A DNA stretch of 64,000 nt from Paenibacillus sp. Root52 (GCF_001426865.1 NZ_LMFO01000018.1:1-64000), one strand, 5' to 3'. Positions 9,557 through 19,699 are shown, counted from the first letter of the stretch. Made by a program: numbers and translations. The notes: generated from the sequence alone by a model not told the origin.

Positions 9557-10285
9557 ATGTTAACCAGATTCATTCCGAATCTCTTTACCCTAGGTAATCT
9601 GTTTCTTGGAATGATGGCAATATTACTTGCAATTGAGGGGAACTACAGTTTAGCAGCGATTATGGTTATTGTCGCGATGCTACTGGATGGTCTGGACGGA
9701 CGGGTGGCACGAGCTTTGAATGCCCAAAGTGAATTCGGCAAGGAGCTGGACTCTCTGTCGGATATGGTATCGTTTGGTGCCGCTCCAGCGCTGATTGTGT
9801 TTATGGTTTCATTTCAAGATGCTTCACCCGTATTAGCTTGGATTGCAACGGCGAGCTTCCCAATCTGTGGTGCGATTCGTTTGGCTAGATTTAATGTACG
9901 ACCGGGGATTCCGGGATACTTCACGGGTCTGCCGATTCCAGCAGCAGGTGGGGTGCTGGCGACACTATCCTTGTTTAACAAAGATATCGGTCCAATCAGT
10001 ATGATCATCGCCACATTGTTGTTGTCTTATCTGATGGTGAGTTCACTCAAATATCCTAACTTCAAAAAGGTTGGTCTGCCTCGTAAAGCGATCTGGATTG
10101 CTCCATGGGTGGTTGCTTTTGCGGTAGCCGTAGCGGTTATTTTCCCAGAACAGTTATCCAAATTAATCTTTATTCCACTTGTGCTCTATGCCTTATACGG
10201 AATGAAGCACAATTTACGGACAGCAGCCTCTCGTAGCCGAGCTAAGAAACGTAGAGAAGAGAAGACTTCCCGTTCGGATCGGTAA
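9557..10285 (+). CDS. pssA: CDP-diacylglycerol-serine O-phosphatidyltransferase
   Basis: PssA makes phosphatidylserine, the precursor of phosphatidylethanolamine, from CDP-diacylglycerol and serine in the membrane. The 242-residue protein is strongly hydrophobic, with several membrane segments. It carries the CDP-alcohol phosphatidyltransferase motif DGLDGRVARA followed by GKELDSLSD (about residues 44-69), holding the metal-binding aspartates. The tail is basic (SRSRAKKRREEK). It sits 43 bases after disA, where B. subtilis has no pssA. Confidence 0.93.
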   Translation: MLTRFIPNLFTLGNLFLGMMAILLAIEGNYSLAAIMVIVAMLLDGLDGRVARALNAQSEFGKELDSLSDMVSFGAAPALIVFMVSFQDASPVLAWIATASFPICGAIRLARFNVRPGIPGYFTGLPIPAAGGVLATLSLFNKDIGPISMIIATLLLSYLMVSSLKYPNFKKVGLPRKAIWIAPWVVAFAVAVAVIFPEQLSKLIFIPLVLYALYGMKHNLRTAASRSRAKKRREEKTSRSDR

Positions 10286-10342
10286 AAGGGTATAAAAGCA
10301 ATCACTTATGTTTATTTGCTATAGAGCAGTTTCAATAATGCA

Positions 10343-10383
10343 AAAAGCACGTGTGCTCCGACTTCGGAGCCACGTGCTTTTTC
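10343..10383 (+). terminator. Terminator after pssA
   Basis: AAAAGCACGTG-TGCTCCG-ACTT-CGGAGC-CACGTGCTTTTT forms a long, nearly perfect hairpin with flanking A and T tracts, so it may work in both directions. It ends radA-disA-pssA and, from the other side, the minus-strand gene at 10439. Confidence 0.93.
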
Positions 10384-10438
10384 TCGTTATTCCAATCTAT
10401 ACGGTAACAACCAACCTCGTGCAGTGATGATGCATCGT

Positions 10439-10834
10439 TTATGACAAATTGAACATCCCTAACGTCGAACATTTCTGTGACTCGTGATTCACGACCTCTT
10501 CCATGTTGATGTCCAAGAGATTGCAGAGAGCAGACATATAAAACAGGTTGCGTCCTAGTTCGGAACTGATCACCTCTTTACAATTCTCACACAACTCACC
10601 TTCGACATGCGTCTCCAGTAAACCCTTGGTCTGAGCAATACCACTCTCAGGGGCGTACTGTTGCTTCGTAGCGTGCAGCTCAATGCAGCCGCATTCGGTA
10701 ATGGCCTTGGACACGGCACGGTTGACCGAAGCCCCGGCTTGTCCCGTTTTGGACAGCACATCAATCAAACTGCGGTGACGCAATAACAGCTCAGAAACTT
10801 GATCCTGAAAAGCCTGTAAACTTAGCGTACTCAT
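10439..10834 (-). CDS. Small uncharacterised protein with MazG-like C-terminal motif
   Basis: This 131-residue protein is mostly helical. The C-terminal part (SSELGRNLFYMSALCNLLDI, then NMEEVV) resembles the helix pattern of MazG/NTP-pyrophosphohydrolase folds, but I do not see a full metal-binding EExxE set. Cysteines occur as CGC and as CENC. I believe similar Paenibacillus proteins carry a DUF name (DUF1573), a weak recollection. The start ATG at 10834 has GAGGTGAG upstream; an in-frame ATG 21 codons earlier lies inside the promoter. It is the only minus-strand gene in the first 60 kb, with its own promoter. Function unknown. Confidence 0.8.
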   Translation of the reverse strand: MSTLSLQAFQDQVSELLLRHRSLIDVLSKTGQAGASVNRAVSKAITECGCIELHATKQQYAPESGIAQTKGLLETHVEGELCENCKEVISSELGRNLFYMSALCNLLDINMEEVVNHESQKCSTLGMFNLS

Positions 10835-10867
10835 TTTGCTACTCACCTCGGGATATGAATTGAATTC

Positions 10868-10897
10868 ATTATATGCCAATTTTTTATCTTCTTTCAA
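10868..10897 (-). promoter_or_regulatory. Sigma-A promoter of the minus-strand small gene
   Basis: Read on the minus strand: TTGAAA, an 18-bp spacer and TATAAT. It lies 34 bases upstream of the ATG at 10834 and explains independent expression of this gene. Confidence 0.7.
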
Positions 10898-11007
10898 CTA
10901 AGGATTGCATCTTTTCCAAAAAGTTCTTGTTTATGGGATTAGCATTTTAGGAATTGGATCATACTGGATATGAAGATGGAAATATCATGAAGGAGGTGCA
11001 GGGACGT

Positions 11008-12093
11008 ATGTGGAAAAAAGGCATTTTAACTTTTACAGGATTGTGCGGAGCATGGTTCGGCTATACAGCATATCATCTGGCAGGGAAATCCATCCCTTGG
11101 ATGGCAGAATGGATTCAATCCGCAGGGCTCTTGGGAGCTGGGGTATCCACTGCGCTGGGAGCCGTATTATTTATGGCTGCATGCAATCTAGGTGGCACAC
11201 TGATCGCCGATCGACTGCATAATGGAATTAATGCTTTGGCAAAAGTACCTATGAATGAATTAGCAGCAGGTGCAGTAGGTACGGTTACAGGTTTATTGGT
11301 GGCGTTGTTGCTCTATCCTTGTTTAACATGGTTAGGGACAGCCGGGGAGGTCCTCCAAGTAGCGCTGACGGTTGTTAGTGCATATTCGGGCTATATGCTT
11401 GCACTAGCCAAAAAAGACGATCTAGCAGCCTTCTGGATGTCAGGACGATGGGGGCATCCTGAGGCAGATGAAGGACGACGGTTAGAGGAACATAAGATTT
11501 TGGATACAAGCGTAATTATTGATGGACGGATTGCAGATATTTGCAAAACCGGATTTATCGAAGGCACGATTGTCATCCCTGAATTTGTGTTGGAAGAATT
11601 ACAACATATAGCCGATTCATCCGACCTGTTAAAACGAAATAGAGGACGGCGAGGACTAGATATTCTGAATAAAATTCAGAAAGAGCTCGACGTTAAAGTG
11701 CTGATTTATGAAGGTGACTTTGAAGAGATATCCGAGGTGGACAGTAAGCTAGTCAAGCTTGCTAAAGTACTTCAGGGCAAGGTCGTTACGAATGATTTTA
11801 ACCTAAACAAGGTGTGTGAACTTCAGGGTGTATCTGTGTTGAACATCAATGATTTGGCGAATGCAGTCAAGCCAGTCGTGTTGCCAGGTGAAGAGATTAT
11901 GGTGCAGATCATTAAGGACGGTAAGGAACATGGACAGGGTGTGGCATACCTGGATGACGGTACGATGATCGTTGTAGAAGGTGGACGCGAGTATATCGGC
12001 ATGATGATGGAAGTGCTGGTGACCAGTGTACTGCAGACATCTGCGGGAAGAATGATTTTTGCGAAGCCGAAACTGTTGGAAAAAGCCCAATAA
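11008..12093 (+). CDS. yacL: PIN/TRAM-domain membrane protein YacL
   Basis: YacL-type proteins join an integral membrane N-terminus to a PIN nuclease-like domain and a TRAM domain; the role is thought to be RNA-related but is not established. The 361-residue product has about four hydrophobic segments in residues 1-135, the PIN start [13 protein letters not shown] near 163, acidic residues further on ([11 protein letters not shown]) and a C-terminal TRAM segment ([22 protein letters not shown]). ATG 11008 follows AAGGAGGTG by 9 bases; the upstream in-frame ATG at 10954 lacks an SD. Confidence 0.9.
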   Translation: MWKKGILTFTGLCGAWFGYTAYHLAGKSIPWMAEWIQSAGLLGAGVSTALGAVLFMAACNLGGTLIADRLHNGINALAKVPMNELAAGAVGTVTGLLVALLLYPCLTWLGTAGEVLQVALTVVSAYSGYMLALAKKDDLAAFWMSGRWGHPEADEGRRLEEHKILDTSVIIDGRIADICKTGFIEGTIVIPEFVLEELQHIADSSDLLKRNRGRRGLDILNKIQKELDVKVLIYEGDFEEISEVDSKLVKLAKVLQGKVVTNDFNLNKVCELQGVSVLNINDLANAVKPVVLPGEEIMVQIIKDGKEHGQGVAYLDDGTMIVVEGGREYIGMMMEVLVTSVLQTSAGRMIFAKPKLLEKAQ

Positions 12094-12193
12094 AAACGGT
12101 ATGATGGGTAGTGTATCGTAGCACATATTGGATATCCCTTGTGGTGTTTGATATAGCGAACGATAAACTGACAGACAAGGCAGGGATTGCGGC

Positions 12194-12880
12194 ATGGATA
12201 AAGGGTGGGGCGTTGTCGTTGTGGCGGCAGGTCGGGGAACCCGGATGGGTACAACCGAGAGTAAGCAGTTCCTGCTGTTGCAGGACAAGCCCGTTTTCAT
12301 ACATACGCTTGAAGTGTTTGCGGCTCTGGACGAGATGCGCGAGATCGTGCTGGTGACCGGAGCTGGAGATGTTGAACGCTGCCTGAATTGGGTAAAAGAA
12401 TACCATCTGGAATCACGAGTTCGTGTCATCCCCGGCGGGAAAGAGAGACAGCATTCGGTCCATGAAGGCCTCAAGGCCCTAGGAACGGATTGGGTCCTCG
12501 TTCACGACGGGGTACGTCCTTTTATTAACCGTGAGCAGATCAACGCTTGCATGACAACTGTAATGTCTGGCGGGGGTGCTGTTCTGGCGGTTCCTGTTAA
12601 GGATACGATCAAACAAGTGAATGCGGAAGGTGTCGTTACGGCGACGCCAGACCGCAGCAGTCTGTGGAGCATTCAAACCCCGCAGGCTTTTCGTCTTTCT
12701 GCATTGTTGCTTGCATATGAGTCGGCAGAGAAGGATGGCTTTCTAGGAACAGATGATGCGATGCTGGCAGAACGCCAGGGCATAACAGTCAAGGTTGTGG
12801 AAGGCAGTTATACGAACATTAAGTTAACGACGCCGGAAGATTTACAGTATGCCGCGTTTTTGCTGAGGGGAGAGAGATAG
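12194..12880 (+). CDS. ispD: 2-C-methyl-D-erythritol 4-phosphate cytidylyltransferase
   Basis: IspD makes CDP-methylerythritol from MEP and CTP, the third step of the MEP isoprenoid pathway. The 228-residue protein has the N-terminal nucleotide-binding loop [13 protein letters not shown] with the following K (SKQFLLL), then [10 protein letters not shown] near 102 and TDDAMLAER near 183. Its SD is weak. It is followed after 2 bases by ispF, the enzyme two steps later, so the pair is probably cotranscribed with yacL. Confidence 0.97.
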   Translation: MDKGWGVVVVAAGRGTRMGTTESKQFLLLQDKPVFIHTLEVFAALDEMREIVLVTGAGDVERCLNWVKEYHLESRVRVIPGGKERQHSVHEGLKALGTDWVLVHDGVRPFINREQINACMTTVMSGGGAVLAVPVKDTIKQVNAEGVVTATPDRSSLWSIQTPQAFRLSALLLAYESAEKDGFLGTDDAMLAERQGITVKVVEGSYTNIKLTTPEDLQYAAFLLRGER

Positions 12881-12882
12881 CA

Positions 12883-13359
12883 ATGATTCGTGTAGGACAA
12901 GGGTTCGATGTGCATCAGTTGGTAGAGGGAAGACCTTGCATTATTGGCGGAGTGACTATTCCTCATGAAAAAGGGTTGTTAGGCCATTCGGACGCTGACG
13001 TGCTGCTACATGCTATTAGTGATGCGATTCTGGGTGCGCTGGCACTTGGTGATATCGGCAAACATTTCCCGGATACCGATCCGGAATTTAAGGATGCAGA
13101 CAGTGTGAAACTTTTGGAACATGTGTGGCAGCTTGTGAAGGATCGGGGATACCGCCTCGGTAACATTGATTCAACCATCATTGCACAGAAGCCGAAGATG
13201 GCACCTTACATTCCACAGATGGCCGAGGTTATCGCTAAGGTACTGGAAGCGGAAGTAGATCAAGTGAATGTCAAAGCAACAACGACAGAGCAGCTCGGAT
13301 TCCCTGGTCGGGGAGAGGGCATTGCAGCTCAATCGGTTGTTTGCCTTGTTCGCGTGTGA
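12883..13359 (+). CDS. ispF: 2-C-methyl-D-erythritol 2,4-cyclodiphosphate synthase
   Basis: IspF cyclises CDP-ME 2-phosphate to MEcPP with release of CMP. The 158-residue product shows the zinc-binding GFDVHQL (D8, H10), the signature [17 protein letters not shown] (H42 region), HFPDTD near 58-63 and [14 protein letters not shown] near the C-terminus. The length is normal. GGGAGAGAG within the end of ispD serves as the SD. Confidence 0.97.
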   Translation: MIRVGQGFDVHQLVEGRPCIIGGVTIPHEKGLLGHSDADVLLHAISDAILGALALGDIGKHFPDTDPEFKDADSVKLLEHVWQLVKDRGYRLGNIDSTIIAQKPKMAPYIPQMAEVIAKVLEAEVDQVNVKATTTEQLGFPGRGEGIAAQSVVCLVRV

Positions 13360-13394
13360 TATCATCAACCAACGAAGAGACGGAGGGGATAGTT

Positions 13395-14858
13395 ATGAGC
13401 ACGGAAGTACGCGTGCGCTACGCGCCGAGTCCAACGGGACACCTACATATCGGGAATGCCCGTACGGCGTTGTTTAATTACTTGTATGCTAAACATAATA
13501 ACGGCAAATTCATTATTCGTATTGAGGATACGGACGTGAAGCGTAACATTGCTGGTGGGGAAGAAAGTCAACTGAAGTATCTGAAATGGCTCGGCATCGA
13601 ATGGGATGAGAGCATTGATGTGGGTGGAGAATACGGGCCATACCGTCAGACGGAACGGCTGGATATCTACCGCAAATATACTCAAGAGCTGCTGGATAAA
13701 GGTCTTGCTTACCATTGCTATTGCACAGAAGCGGAATTGGAGCAAGAGCGTGAAGAGCAGACAGCGCGTGGGGAGACGCCGCGTTATTCGGGCAAGCACC
13801 GGGATCTGACACCAGAGCAACGAAGTGCATTTGAAGCAGAAGGCCGCGTAGCGAGCATTCGTTTCCGTGTACCGGAGGAACGGATCTACACGTTTGATGA
13901 TATGGTTAAAGGAACAATTTCGTTTAACAGCAAGGAGTCTGGAGACTTCGTTATCGTCAAAAAAGATGGCATTCCTACGTACAACTATGCGGTAGCAGTG
14001 GATGATCACATGATGAAAATTTCCCACGTATTGCGCGGGGAAGATCATATCTCTAATACGCCGCGTCAGTTGATGATCTATGAAGCGCTAGGCTGGGAGC
14101 CGCCGCAATTTGGTCACATGACGTTGATTGTAAATGAAAATCATAAAAAGCTGAGTAAACGGGATGAATCCGTTATTCAGTTTATTGAACAATATGATCA
14201 GCTCGGCTATTTGCCAGAAGCGATGTTCAACTTCATTTCCTTACTTGGCTGGTCGCCAGAAGGAGAAGAGGAGATCTTCTCACAAGAGCAGCTCATCCAA
14301 ATTTTTGATACGAAGCGCTTGTCTAAGAGCCCAGCGGTATTTGATACCAATAAACTGGCACACTTGAACAATCACTATATCAAAAATGCAGATCCAGATC
14401 GGATTGCTGAAATGGCGATTCCTCATCTGCAAAAGGCAGGACGGATTGCTTCTGAGCTGTCGGCTGAGCAGAAAGAATGGGCTTATACACTCGTTCATCT
14501 CTATCAAGAGCAGATGACAGCTGCTTCGGATATCGTTGAATTGTCTGAAGTATTCTTCCGTTCAGATCTCGAACTGGAATCTGAAGCTGCAGCGGTACTC
14601 GCTGAAGAGCAGGTGCCGACTGTACTGAAAGCTTTTGCTGACAAAGTTCAAGCAAGTGATGAGTTTACGCCAAGCAAAATGGCAGCACTCATCAAAGAAG
14701 TACAGAAAGAAACTGGATTTAAAGGCAAACAGCTCTTTATGCCAATTCGTGTAGCGTTAACAGGGCAAACACATGGTCGCGATTTGAATCAAACCATTGT
14801 ACTGCTTGGTCGAGACACAGTAATTGAACGTTTGCATGCCCAAGTAAAAGGGGCATAA
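13395..14858 (+). CDS. gltX: Glutamyl-tRNA synthetase
   Basis: GltX charges tRNA-Glu; in Bacillota it usually also mischarges tRNA-Gln for GatCAB. The 487-residue class I enzyme has the HIGH-type motif HLHIGNA (16-22), KLSKR at 252-256, and a Cys-containing insertion near 108-110 (CYC). The anticodon-binding domain follows. ATG 13395 was chosen for its SD (ACGGAGGGGAT) and the family start [14 protein letters not shown]; the frame opens 54 bases earlier inside ispF. Confidence 0.97.
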   Translation: MSTEVRVRYAPSPTGHLHIGNARTALFNYLYAKHNNGKFIIRIEDTDVKRNIAGGEESQLKYLKWLGIEWDESIDVGGEYGPYRQTERLDIYRKYTQELLDKGLAYHCYCTEAELEQEREEQTARGETPRYSGKHRDLTPEQRSAFEAEGRVASIRFRVPEERIYTFDDMVKGTISFNSKESGDFVIVKKDGIPTYNYAVAVDDHMMKISHVLRGEDHISNTPRQLMIYEALGWEPPQFGHMTLIVNENHKKLSKRDESVIQFIEQYDQLGYLPEAMFNFISLLGWSPEGEEEIFSQEQLIQIFDTKRLSKSPAVFDTNKLAHLNNHYIKNADPDRIAEMAIPHLQKAGRIASELSAEQKEWAYTLVHLYQEQMTAASDIVELSEVFFRSDLELESEAAAVLAEEQVPTVLKAFADKVQASDEFTPSKMAALIKEVQKETGFKGKQLFMPIRVALTGQTHGRDLNQTIVLLGRDTVIERLHAQVKGA

Positions 14859-14929
14859 TCCAGCGAGAATACAATTCATTTATAGTTGCGTACAGGCATT
14901 TAATTTCTGTCGATTACAGGGGAAGCCTG

Positions 14930-14958
14930 TTGTCAGTCTCAACCCTTTTCGCTATAAT
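14930..14958 (+). promoter_or_regulatory. Sigma-A promoter of the cysE T-box transcript
   Basis: TTGTCA (14930-14935), a 17-bp spacer and TATAAT (14953-14958). The start would be near 14965, giving a leader of about 350 nt before the terminator-antiterminator switch. Confidence 0.85.
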
Positions 14959-14964
14959 AGCAAC

Positions 14965-15312
14965 ACAACGAATAAATGATATGATTTATCTATATAGAAC
15001 AGCAAAGACCGGGAGGAGTACGTTGAGCCGGACAGATTCAGAGAGGATGGCCCTGCCTAAAGAATGAAGTTCTTTGGTGCGGTGGCTGTGAGCCATCCGC
15101 TGTCCGTCAACCGAAATGCGCCTGTGAGCTGCATAGCCGAATCCAGCCCCGCCCTTCTCGATTAGGATAAGGGAAAACGTTAGGATAGGTTGTGACGGTT
15201 GGTTCCCGTTATTAAACCGTTTGAGGGTTCATTGTTATACAGATGAACTGAGCAGAGTGGGACCGCGATTAACGCCTCTGTAGCTTACATAGCTACAGGG
15301 GCGTTTTTTGTA
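14965..15312 (+). promoter_or_regulatory. T-box leader, probably sensing tRNA-Cys
   Basis: The T-box sequence AGAGTGGGACCGCG is at 15254-15267, right before the terminator hairpin. Upstream, Stem I is visible: GTTGA...GGACAG pairs with CTGTCC...TCAAC, enclosing GGATGG/CCATCC. Its base has AGTA on the 5' side and CGAAATGCGC on the 3' side, the usual S-turn and specifier arrangement. The candidate specifier is TGC (15117-15119), a Cys codon, fitting the downstream cysE and cysS. Uncharged tRNA-Cys would favour the antiterminator. Confidence 0.92.
15271..15308 (+). terminator. T-box regulated terminator
   Basis: AACGCCTCTGTAGCT and AGCTACAGGGGCGTT form a strong stem followed by TTTTTT. Its 5' arm overlaps the antiterminator region after the T-box sequence. 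Between here and cysE (15313-15484) I see only an unexplained small hairpin near 15438 (TCCGGT/ACCGGA). Confidence 0.92.
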
Positions 15313-15484
15313 TGTCTGGACATGTAACTCTTTCAAAGATAATCAAATCACAGCGGTGTTGAATTACAGTGACAGCGGTACGGAGTCCTAACATGTGCAT
15401 AGGTGTGAAGCTAGGAGTACACTATCAAGGAATGCGCCGTCCGGTAAACCGGAGGACGAGAACCTGAACAAGAGGGGAACGAGC

Positions 15485-16165
15485 ATGTTTAAGAAGATCA
15501 GATCAGATATCCAGGCGGTGTTTGAAAACGATCCAGCGGCCCGGGGATGGTTTGAGGTGGTATTTACTTACTCGGGGCTGCATGCGATATGGGCGCATCG
15601 GATCGCGCATTTTTTATACAAGCGAAGGTTCTTCTCGTTCGCCCGGTTCATTTCACAGATTAGCCGTTTTATGACAGGAATCGAAATCCATCCTGGTGCT
15701 ACAATCGGCAAACGGTTGTTTATAGACCATGGAATGGGTGTAGTTATTGGTGAAACGTGTGAGATCGGTGACGACGTTGTTATCTATCAAGGGGTTACTC
15801 TTGGGGGGACGGGAAAAGAAAAAGGTAAGAGACATCCGACAATTGGTAATAATGTGGTTATCTCGTCAGGTGCCAAAGTGCTTGGTTCGTTCAGTGTGGG
15901 GGATCAATGCAACATTGGAGCCAACTCGGTTGTACTGAAAGAGGTGCCAGCGAATAGTACGGTTGTGGGTATCCCGGGGAGAATTGTCAAACAGGATGGG
16001 CGCCGTGTCGATCGTCTGAATCAACAGTTACCAGATCCAGTCATTGATTCTTTGCGAAGTATGCAACAAGAGATTGAACGCTTGCGGGAAGAGGTGCGTA
16101 CGATGCAGAATACCCGTGAGATGGAGTCTTCACGTGATACAATAAATAAAGGAAGCATGAGATGA
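15485..16165 (+). CDS. cysE: Serine O-acetyltransferase
   Basis: CysE acetylates serine with acetyl-CoA, the first step of cysteine synthesis. The 226-residue product has the N-terminal helical domain and a left-handed beta-helix of hexapeptide repeats (about 65-165), with [12 protein letters not shown] and [11 protein letters not shown] as family signatures. ATG 15485 follows GAGGGG and starts [19 protein letters not shown], as in Bacillus. It lies downstream of the tRNA-Cys T-box, so expression rises when charged tRNA-Cys falls. Confidence 0.97.
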   Translation: MFKKIRSDIQAVFENDPAARGWFEVVFTYSGLHAIWAHRIAHFLYKRRFFSFARFISQISRFMTGIEIHPGATIGKRLFIDHGMGVVIGETCEIGDDVVIYQGVTLGGTGKEKGKRHPTIGNNVVISSGAKVLGSFSVGDQCNIGANSVVLKEVPANSTVVGIPGRIVKQDGRRVDRLNQQLPDPVIDSLRSMQQEIERLREEVRTMQNTREMESSRDTINKGSMR

Positions 16166-16229
16166 AAGTGAGTGCTATATAAGTCGAGCGATTTCATTTC
16201 ATGCGGAAAAGAACGAAAGGAAAGTGACC

Positions 16230-17630
16230 ATGACGCTTCAAATTTACAATACAATGAGTCGTGCAAAAGAAAAATTTGTCCCCCAAGAGCCGGGGAAAGT
16301 GAAGATGTATGTGTGCGGACCGACGGTATATGATTACATCCACATTGGTAATGCACGTCCAGTGATCTTCTTCGACACGGTTCGTGGTTATTTGGAACAG
16401 ACCGGACATGACGTGAATTATGTCGTTAACTTTACAGATGTTGACGATAAGCTTATCCGCAAAGCAGAGCAGCTCGGTACAGACGTACCGCATGTGGCAG
16501 AGAAGTTCATAGCGGCTTATTACGAAGACCTTGAAGGACTGGGCATTCCTAAGGCTAGCAGTAATCCGAGAGTAACCGAAAACATGCCGCTCATTATTGA
16601 TTTCATCCGTGAGCTGGTAGATAAGGATATCGCATACGAAAACGGTGGGGATGTATACTATCGTACTAGCAAGTTTGCGGAGTATGGTAAATTATCTAAG
16701 CAGAATTTGCAGGAGCTTCAGTTCGGTATTCGGATCGGTGTGGATGAGCGTAAAGAGAATCCGGAAGACTTCGTTCTGTGGAAGGCTGCTAAGCCAGGAG
16801 AGATCTACTGGTCTAGTCCATGGGGAGATGGACGTCCAGGCTGGCACATTGAGTGCTCGGCCATGGCGCGGGAATACCTCGGGGATACGTTGGATATCCA
16901 TGGAGGCGGGCAGGATCTACAGTTCCCACATCACGAGTGCGAATGCGCTCAATCCGAGGTGCTCACAGGCAAGCCGCTGGCGAATTACTGGATGCATAAC
17001 GGATTTATCCGTATTGATAATGAAAAGATGTCCAAATCACTAGGAAATGGTGTGTTGGTTAAAGACCTCCGCACGCAATATAAACGTGAAGCCATTCGTT
17101 ACTTCATGTTATCTACACACTATCGTAACCCGCTTAACTTTACGGAGGATACGATGGAGCAAGCGCAGAACAGTGTAGACCGGATCACTAATGCGGTGGT
17201 CAATCTCAAGCATCGTTTGCAGGCGGTGACTGTAGATCAGGATAGCTCAGCTGAGTTCAAGGCAAGATTGGAACAGATTCGTGAGCAGTATCATGAGAAA
17301 ATGCAAGATGACTTCAATACGCCTGACGCAATCACAGCTTTATTTGAATGGGCAGGTGAAGCGAACCAATTGTTACAACAGGATGTAGTAAATGCTGCGG
17401 ATATTCGTGCTCTGCTGGAACTGTTCAGCGAACTGAACGCAGTATTGCGCATCTATACTGATGCTGAGCCTGACCTGTTGGATGATGAAATTGAGCGTTT
17501 GATCGAAGAACGTGTAGAAGCGCGTAAATCTAAAAATTGGGCTCGGGCTGACGAGATCCGTGATGAACTATCTGCACAGGGAATCTTGCTTGAGGATACA
17601 GCTCAAGGGATGAGATGGCGTCGCAAATGA
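16230..17630 (+). CDS. cysS: Cysteinyl-tRNA synthetase
   Basis: CysS charges tRNA-Cys. The 466-residue class I enzyme shows zinc ligands C29, C209, H234 and C238, the HIGH-type HIGN (38-41), KMSKS (266-270) and a C-terminal anticodon domain with [13 protein letters not shown] 16230 has AAAGGAAAG upstream; GTG 16224 is a two-codon extension overlapping that SD. It shares the T-box transcript with cysE, so cysteine supply and charging respond together. Its stop overlaps mrnC. Confidence 0.97.
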   Translation: MTLQIYNTMSRAKEKFVPQEPGKVKMYVCGPTVYDYIHIGNARPVIFFDTVRGYLEQTGHDVNYVVNFTDVDDKLIRKAEQLGTDVPHVAEKFIAAYYEDLEGLGIPKASSNPRVTENMPLIIDFIRELVDKDIAYENGGDVYYRTSKFAEYGKLSKQNLQELQFGIRIGVDERKENPEDFVLWKAAKPGEIYWSSPWGDGRPGWHIECSAMAREYLGDTLDIHGGGQDLQFPHHECECAQSEVLTGKPLANYWMHNGFIRIDNEKMSKSLGNGVLVKDLRTQYKREAIRYFMLSTHYRNPLNFTEDTMEQAQNSVDRITNAVVNLKHRLQAVTVDQDSSAEFKARLEQIREQYHEKMQDDFNTPDAITALFEWAGEANQLLQQDVVNAADIRALLELFSELNAVLRIYTDAEPDLLDDEIERLIEERVEARKSKNWARADEIRDELSAQGILLEDTAQGMRWRRK

Positions 17631-18172
17631 GTGAGGAGCAGCCGAAAAAAATGTCTGAATTTGCCGAACTTACGGAAGCTGCCTCGACAGTAGATAATGA
17701 GACACAGCGAATGGAGTCTGAAGAAACAACAACGCATATCGCAGAGGGGGGCTGGTTTCCCTACCCTCCCTCACGGCCTGCTCGTCTGATTCCTCCAATT
17801 GCTCTGGCTTATATTGGAGACGCTGTGTACGAGGTGGCGGTACGTCAGTATTTGTTATCCAAACCCAACATGCGCCCGAATCATCTGCACCGTAGTGCAA
17901 CAGGGCTTGTATCAGCCAAGGCTCAGAGCCGAATTCTTACAGGAATTGAACCAGAGCTGACCGAAGAAGAACGTGATATGGTTCGTCAAGGGCGAAACGC
18001 GAAGTCTGGTTCCGTCCCTAAGAATGCGGATGTTCTAGAGTATAGACATGCTACGGCGCTCGAATGTCTGATCGGTTATTTGTATAGCAGCGGTCAACAT
18101 GATCGTATGATTGCATTGATTGGTCGTGGGATTGAGCACGCAGAACAACAAGCGCAATCTTCGACAAAATAA
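17615..18172 (+). CDS. mrnC: Mini-ribonuclease III
   Basis: MrnC is an RNase III-type nuclease lacking the dsRNA-binding domain; in Bacillus it matures 23S rRNA. The core LIPPIALAYIGDAVYEVAVRQYLL (65-87; acidic residues of the RNase III signature) and the C-terminal helix with ATALECLIGYLY are clear. The 185-residue product has an acidic N-terminal extension of about 50 residues with no recognisable domain. Start is uncertain: ATG 17615 overlaps cysS by 16 bases, and ATG 17627 would overlap its stop as ATGA. Neither has a strong SD. Confidence 0.92.
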   Translation: MASQMSEEQPKKMSEFAELTEAASTVDNETQRMESEETTTHIAEGGWFPYPPSRPARLIPPIALAYIGDAVYEVAVRQYLLSKPNMRPNHLHRSATGLVSAKAQSRILTGIEPELTEEERDMVRQGRNAKSGSVPKNADVLEYRHATALECLIGYLYSSGQHDRMIALIGRGIEHAEQQAQSSTK

Positions 18173-18255
18173 TTGAATTTCAACGAAAACCGCTACGTGA
18201 GTTTTGTCTAAACGAACTAAGGCTCGCGCAGCGTTATAGAGAGGATCGAACAACA

Positions 18256-19002
18256 ATGGAAGAAGAATGGATCGCTGGTAAACACTCCGTAACGGAGGCA
18301 CTACGCTCAGGTCGAACCATTAATAAAATATGGATTGCGGATACGGCCCAAAAGCATCTGACCCAGCCGATAATTGCGGAAGCGAAAAAATTAGGGATTG
18401 TGATCCAACATGTGGACAAGCGTAAATTGGATCAAACTGTTCCAGGTATACAGCATCAGGGGGTTGTAGCTCAAGCTGCGCCTTATGCTTACGTTGAGGT
18501 AGAAGATATTCTTGCCGCAGCTAAAGCGAAGGGGGAAGACCCATTTCTGATTTTGCTCGACGAAATCGAAGATCCACACAACCTTGGTTCCATTTTGCGG
18601 ACGGCAGACTGCACAGGCGCTCATGGTGTCATTGTACCTAAACGCCGTTCAGCAGCAGTGACTGCTACGGTATCCAAAACATCAGCAGGAGCTGTTGAGT
18701 ATGTACCTGTAGCGCGAGTAAGTAACTTGGGTCAAACGATTGATCGTCTCAAGGAAGAAGGCGTGTGGGTGGTCGGCACGGATGTTACTGCCAAAGAAGA
18801 TGTATTTGGCAATGGGGTCTTTACAGGACCTGTAGCGCTCGTGATTGGGAATGAGAACAAAGGTATGGGGCGCCTCATCCGTGAAAAATGTGATGTGTTG
18901 ATTAAATTGCCGATGCAAGGTCAGATTAACTCTCTTAACGCTTCCGTTGCTGCGGGTGTAGTTATGTATGAAGTGCTCCGGTCACGCCAAGTGCAGGAAT
19001 AG
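18256..19002 (+). CDS. rlmB: 23S rRNA (guanosine-2'-O-)-methyltransferase RlmB, TrmH family
   Basis: This SPOUT methyltransferase is expected to methylate G2251 of 23S rRNA. The 248-residue protein has the N-terminal substrate-binding domain (IAGKHSVTEAL) and a trefoil-knot C-terminus with LDEIEDPHNLGSILRTAD, LVIGNENKGMGRLI and LPMQGQINSLNASVAAG. GAGAGGAT precedes the ATG. It lies between mrnC and rae1, all RNA-processing genes. Confidence 0.95.
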   Translation: MEEEWIAGKHSVTEALRSGRTINKIWIADTAQKHLTQPIIAEAKKLGIVIQHVDKRKLDQTVPGIQHQGVVAQAAPYAYVEVEDILAAAKAKGEDPFLILLDEIEDPHNLGSILRTADCTGAHGVIVPKRRSAAVTATVSKTSAGAVEYVPVARVSNLGQTIDRLKEEGVWVVGTDVTAKEDVFGNGVFTGPVALVIGNENKGMGRLIREKCDVLIKLPMQGQINSLNASVAAGVVMYEVLRSRQVQE

Positions 19003-19007
19003 AAACT

Positions 19008-19529
19008 ATGGCTGACTCCCGTGATGTGCTTCTTGTAGACGGGTACAACATGATCGGTGATTGGCCAGAGCTGTCTAAGTTAGCGCAAAGTGGATTGGAA
19101 GAAGCGCGCAACCGCCTTCTATCGCGTCTTGCTGACTATCAGGCCTTCTCTGGCCGGAAGGTCATTGTTGTTTTTGACGCCTACCTCGTGCCCGGACTCG
19201 GCAAATCCTTTACACAGAGCAAAATACAGATCTATTTCACAAAGGAAAAAGAGACGGCGGATGAATGCATTGAGAGACTCGTTCGGGAACTCAGTATGCG
19301 AAGACGACAAATCTATGTGGCTACAAGTGATATGGTAGAGCAACACGTCATTTTTGGACAGGGAGCTTTGCGTGTGTCTGCTAGGGAACTGCTGATTGAA
19401 GTAGAGCAGAACGAAAAAGAGCTGCAAAAACGTTTGGAAGAAAGGCAGTCTCAAACGACACGCAATACACTTGGGGGGAAACTCAGTCCAGATGTTTTGA
19501 AACAATTTGAGCGCTGGCGCAGGGAATAA
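19008..19529 (+). CDS. rae1: NYN-domain ribonuclease Rae1 (YacP)
   Basis: The B. subtilis homologue Rae1 is a ribosome-dependent endonuclease that cuts mRNA in the A site. The 173-residue product has the NYN/PIN-like core: DVLLVDGYNMIGDWPEL (residues 5-21), VIVVFDAY near 50 and TKEKETADECIERLV near 77, giving the conserved acidic pocket. It starts 5 bases after rlmB. The basic tail is typical. Confidence 0.93.
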   Translation: MADSRDVLLVDGYNMIGDWPELSKLAQSGLEEARNRLLSRLADYQAFSGRKVIVVFDAYLVPGLGKSFTQSKIQIYFTKEKETADECIERLVRELSMRRRQIYVATSDMVEQHVIFGQGALRVSARELLIEVEQNEKELQKRLEERQSQTTRNTLGGKLSPDVLKQFERWRRE

Positions 19530-19699
19530 TCTTGTTTTTTACAGATATTACAATATTGAAAGTCTTGACAATTATGTTATTCATGTTCTTTTTTAGGCAG
19601 AGCGTGGTTGACGGTGTGAGGTAGCATCATATATACTTGTCCTATATTTCATAGAGTAGAGTAACGGGGTACCTTGCGTTGCAGCCGGAGGGATTGTCT

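Noticed and set aside
11803..12474. Overlapping minus-strand frames opposite yacL-ispD
   Set aside because: The plus strand carries clear YacL and IspD motifs; the antisense frames have none.
19565..19593. sigH promoter from TTGACA at 19565
   Set aside because: No -10 resembling TATAAT at 16-18 bp; left unassigned.
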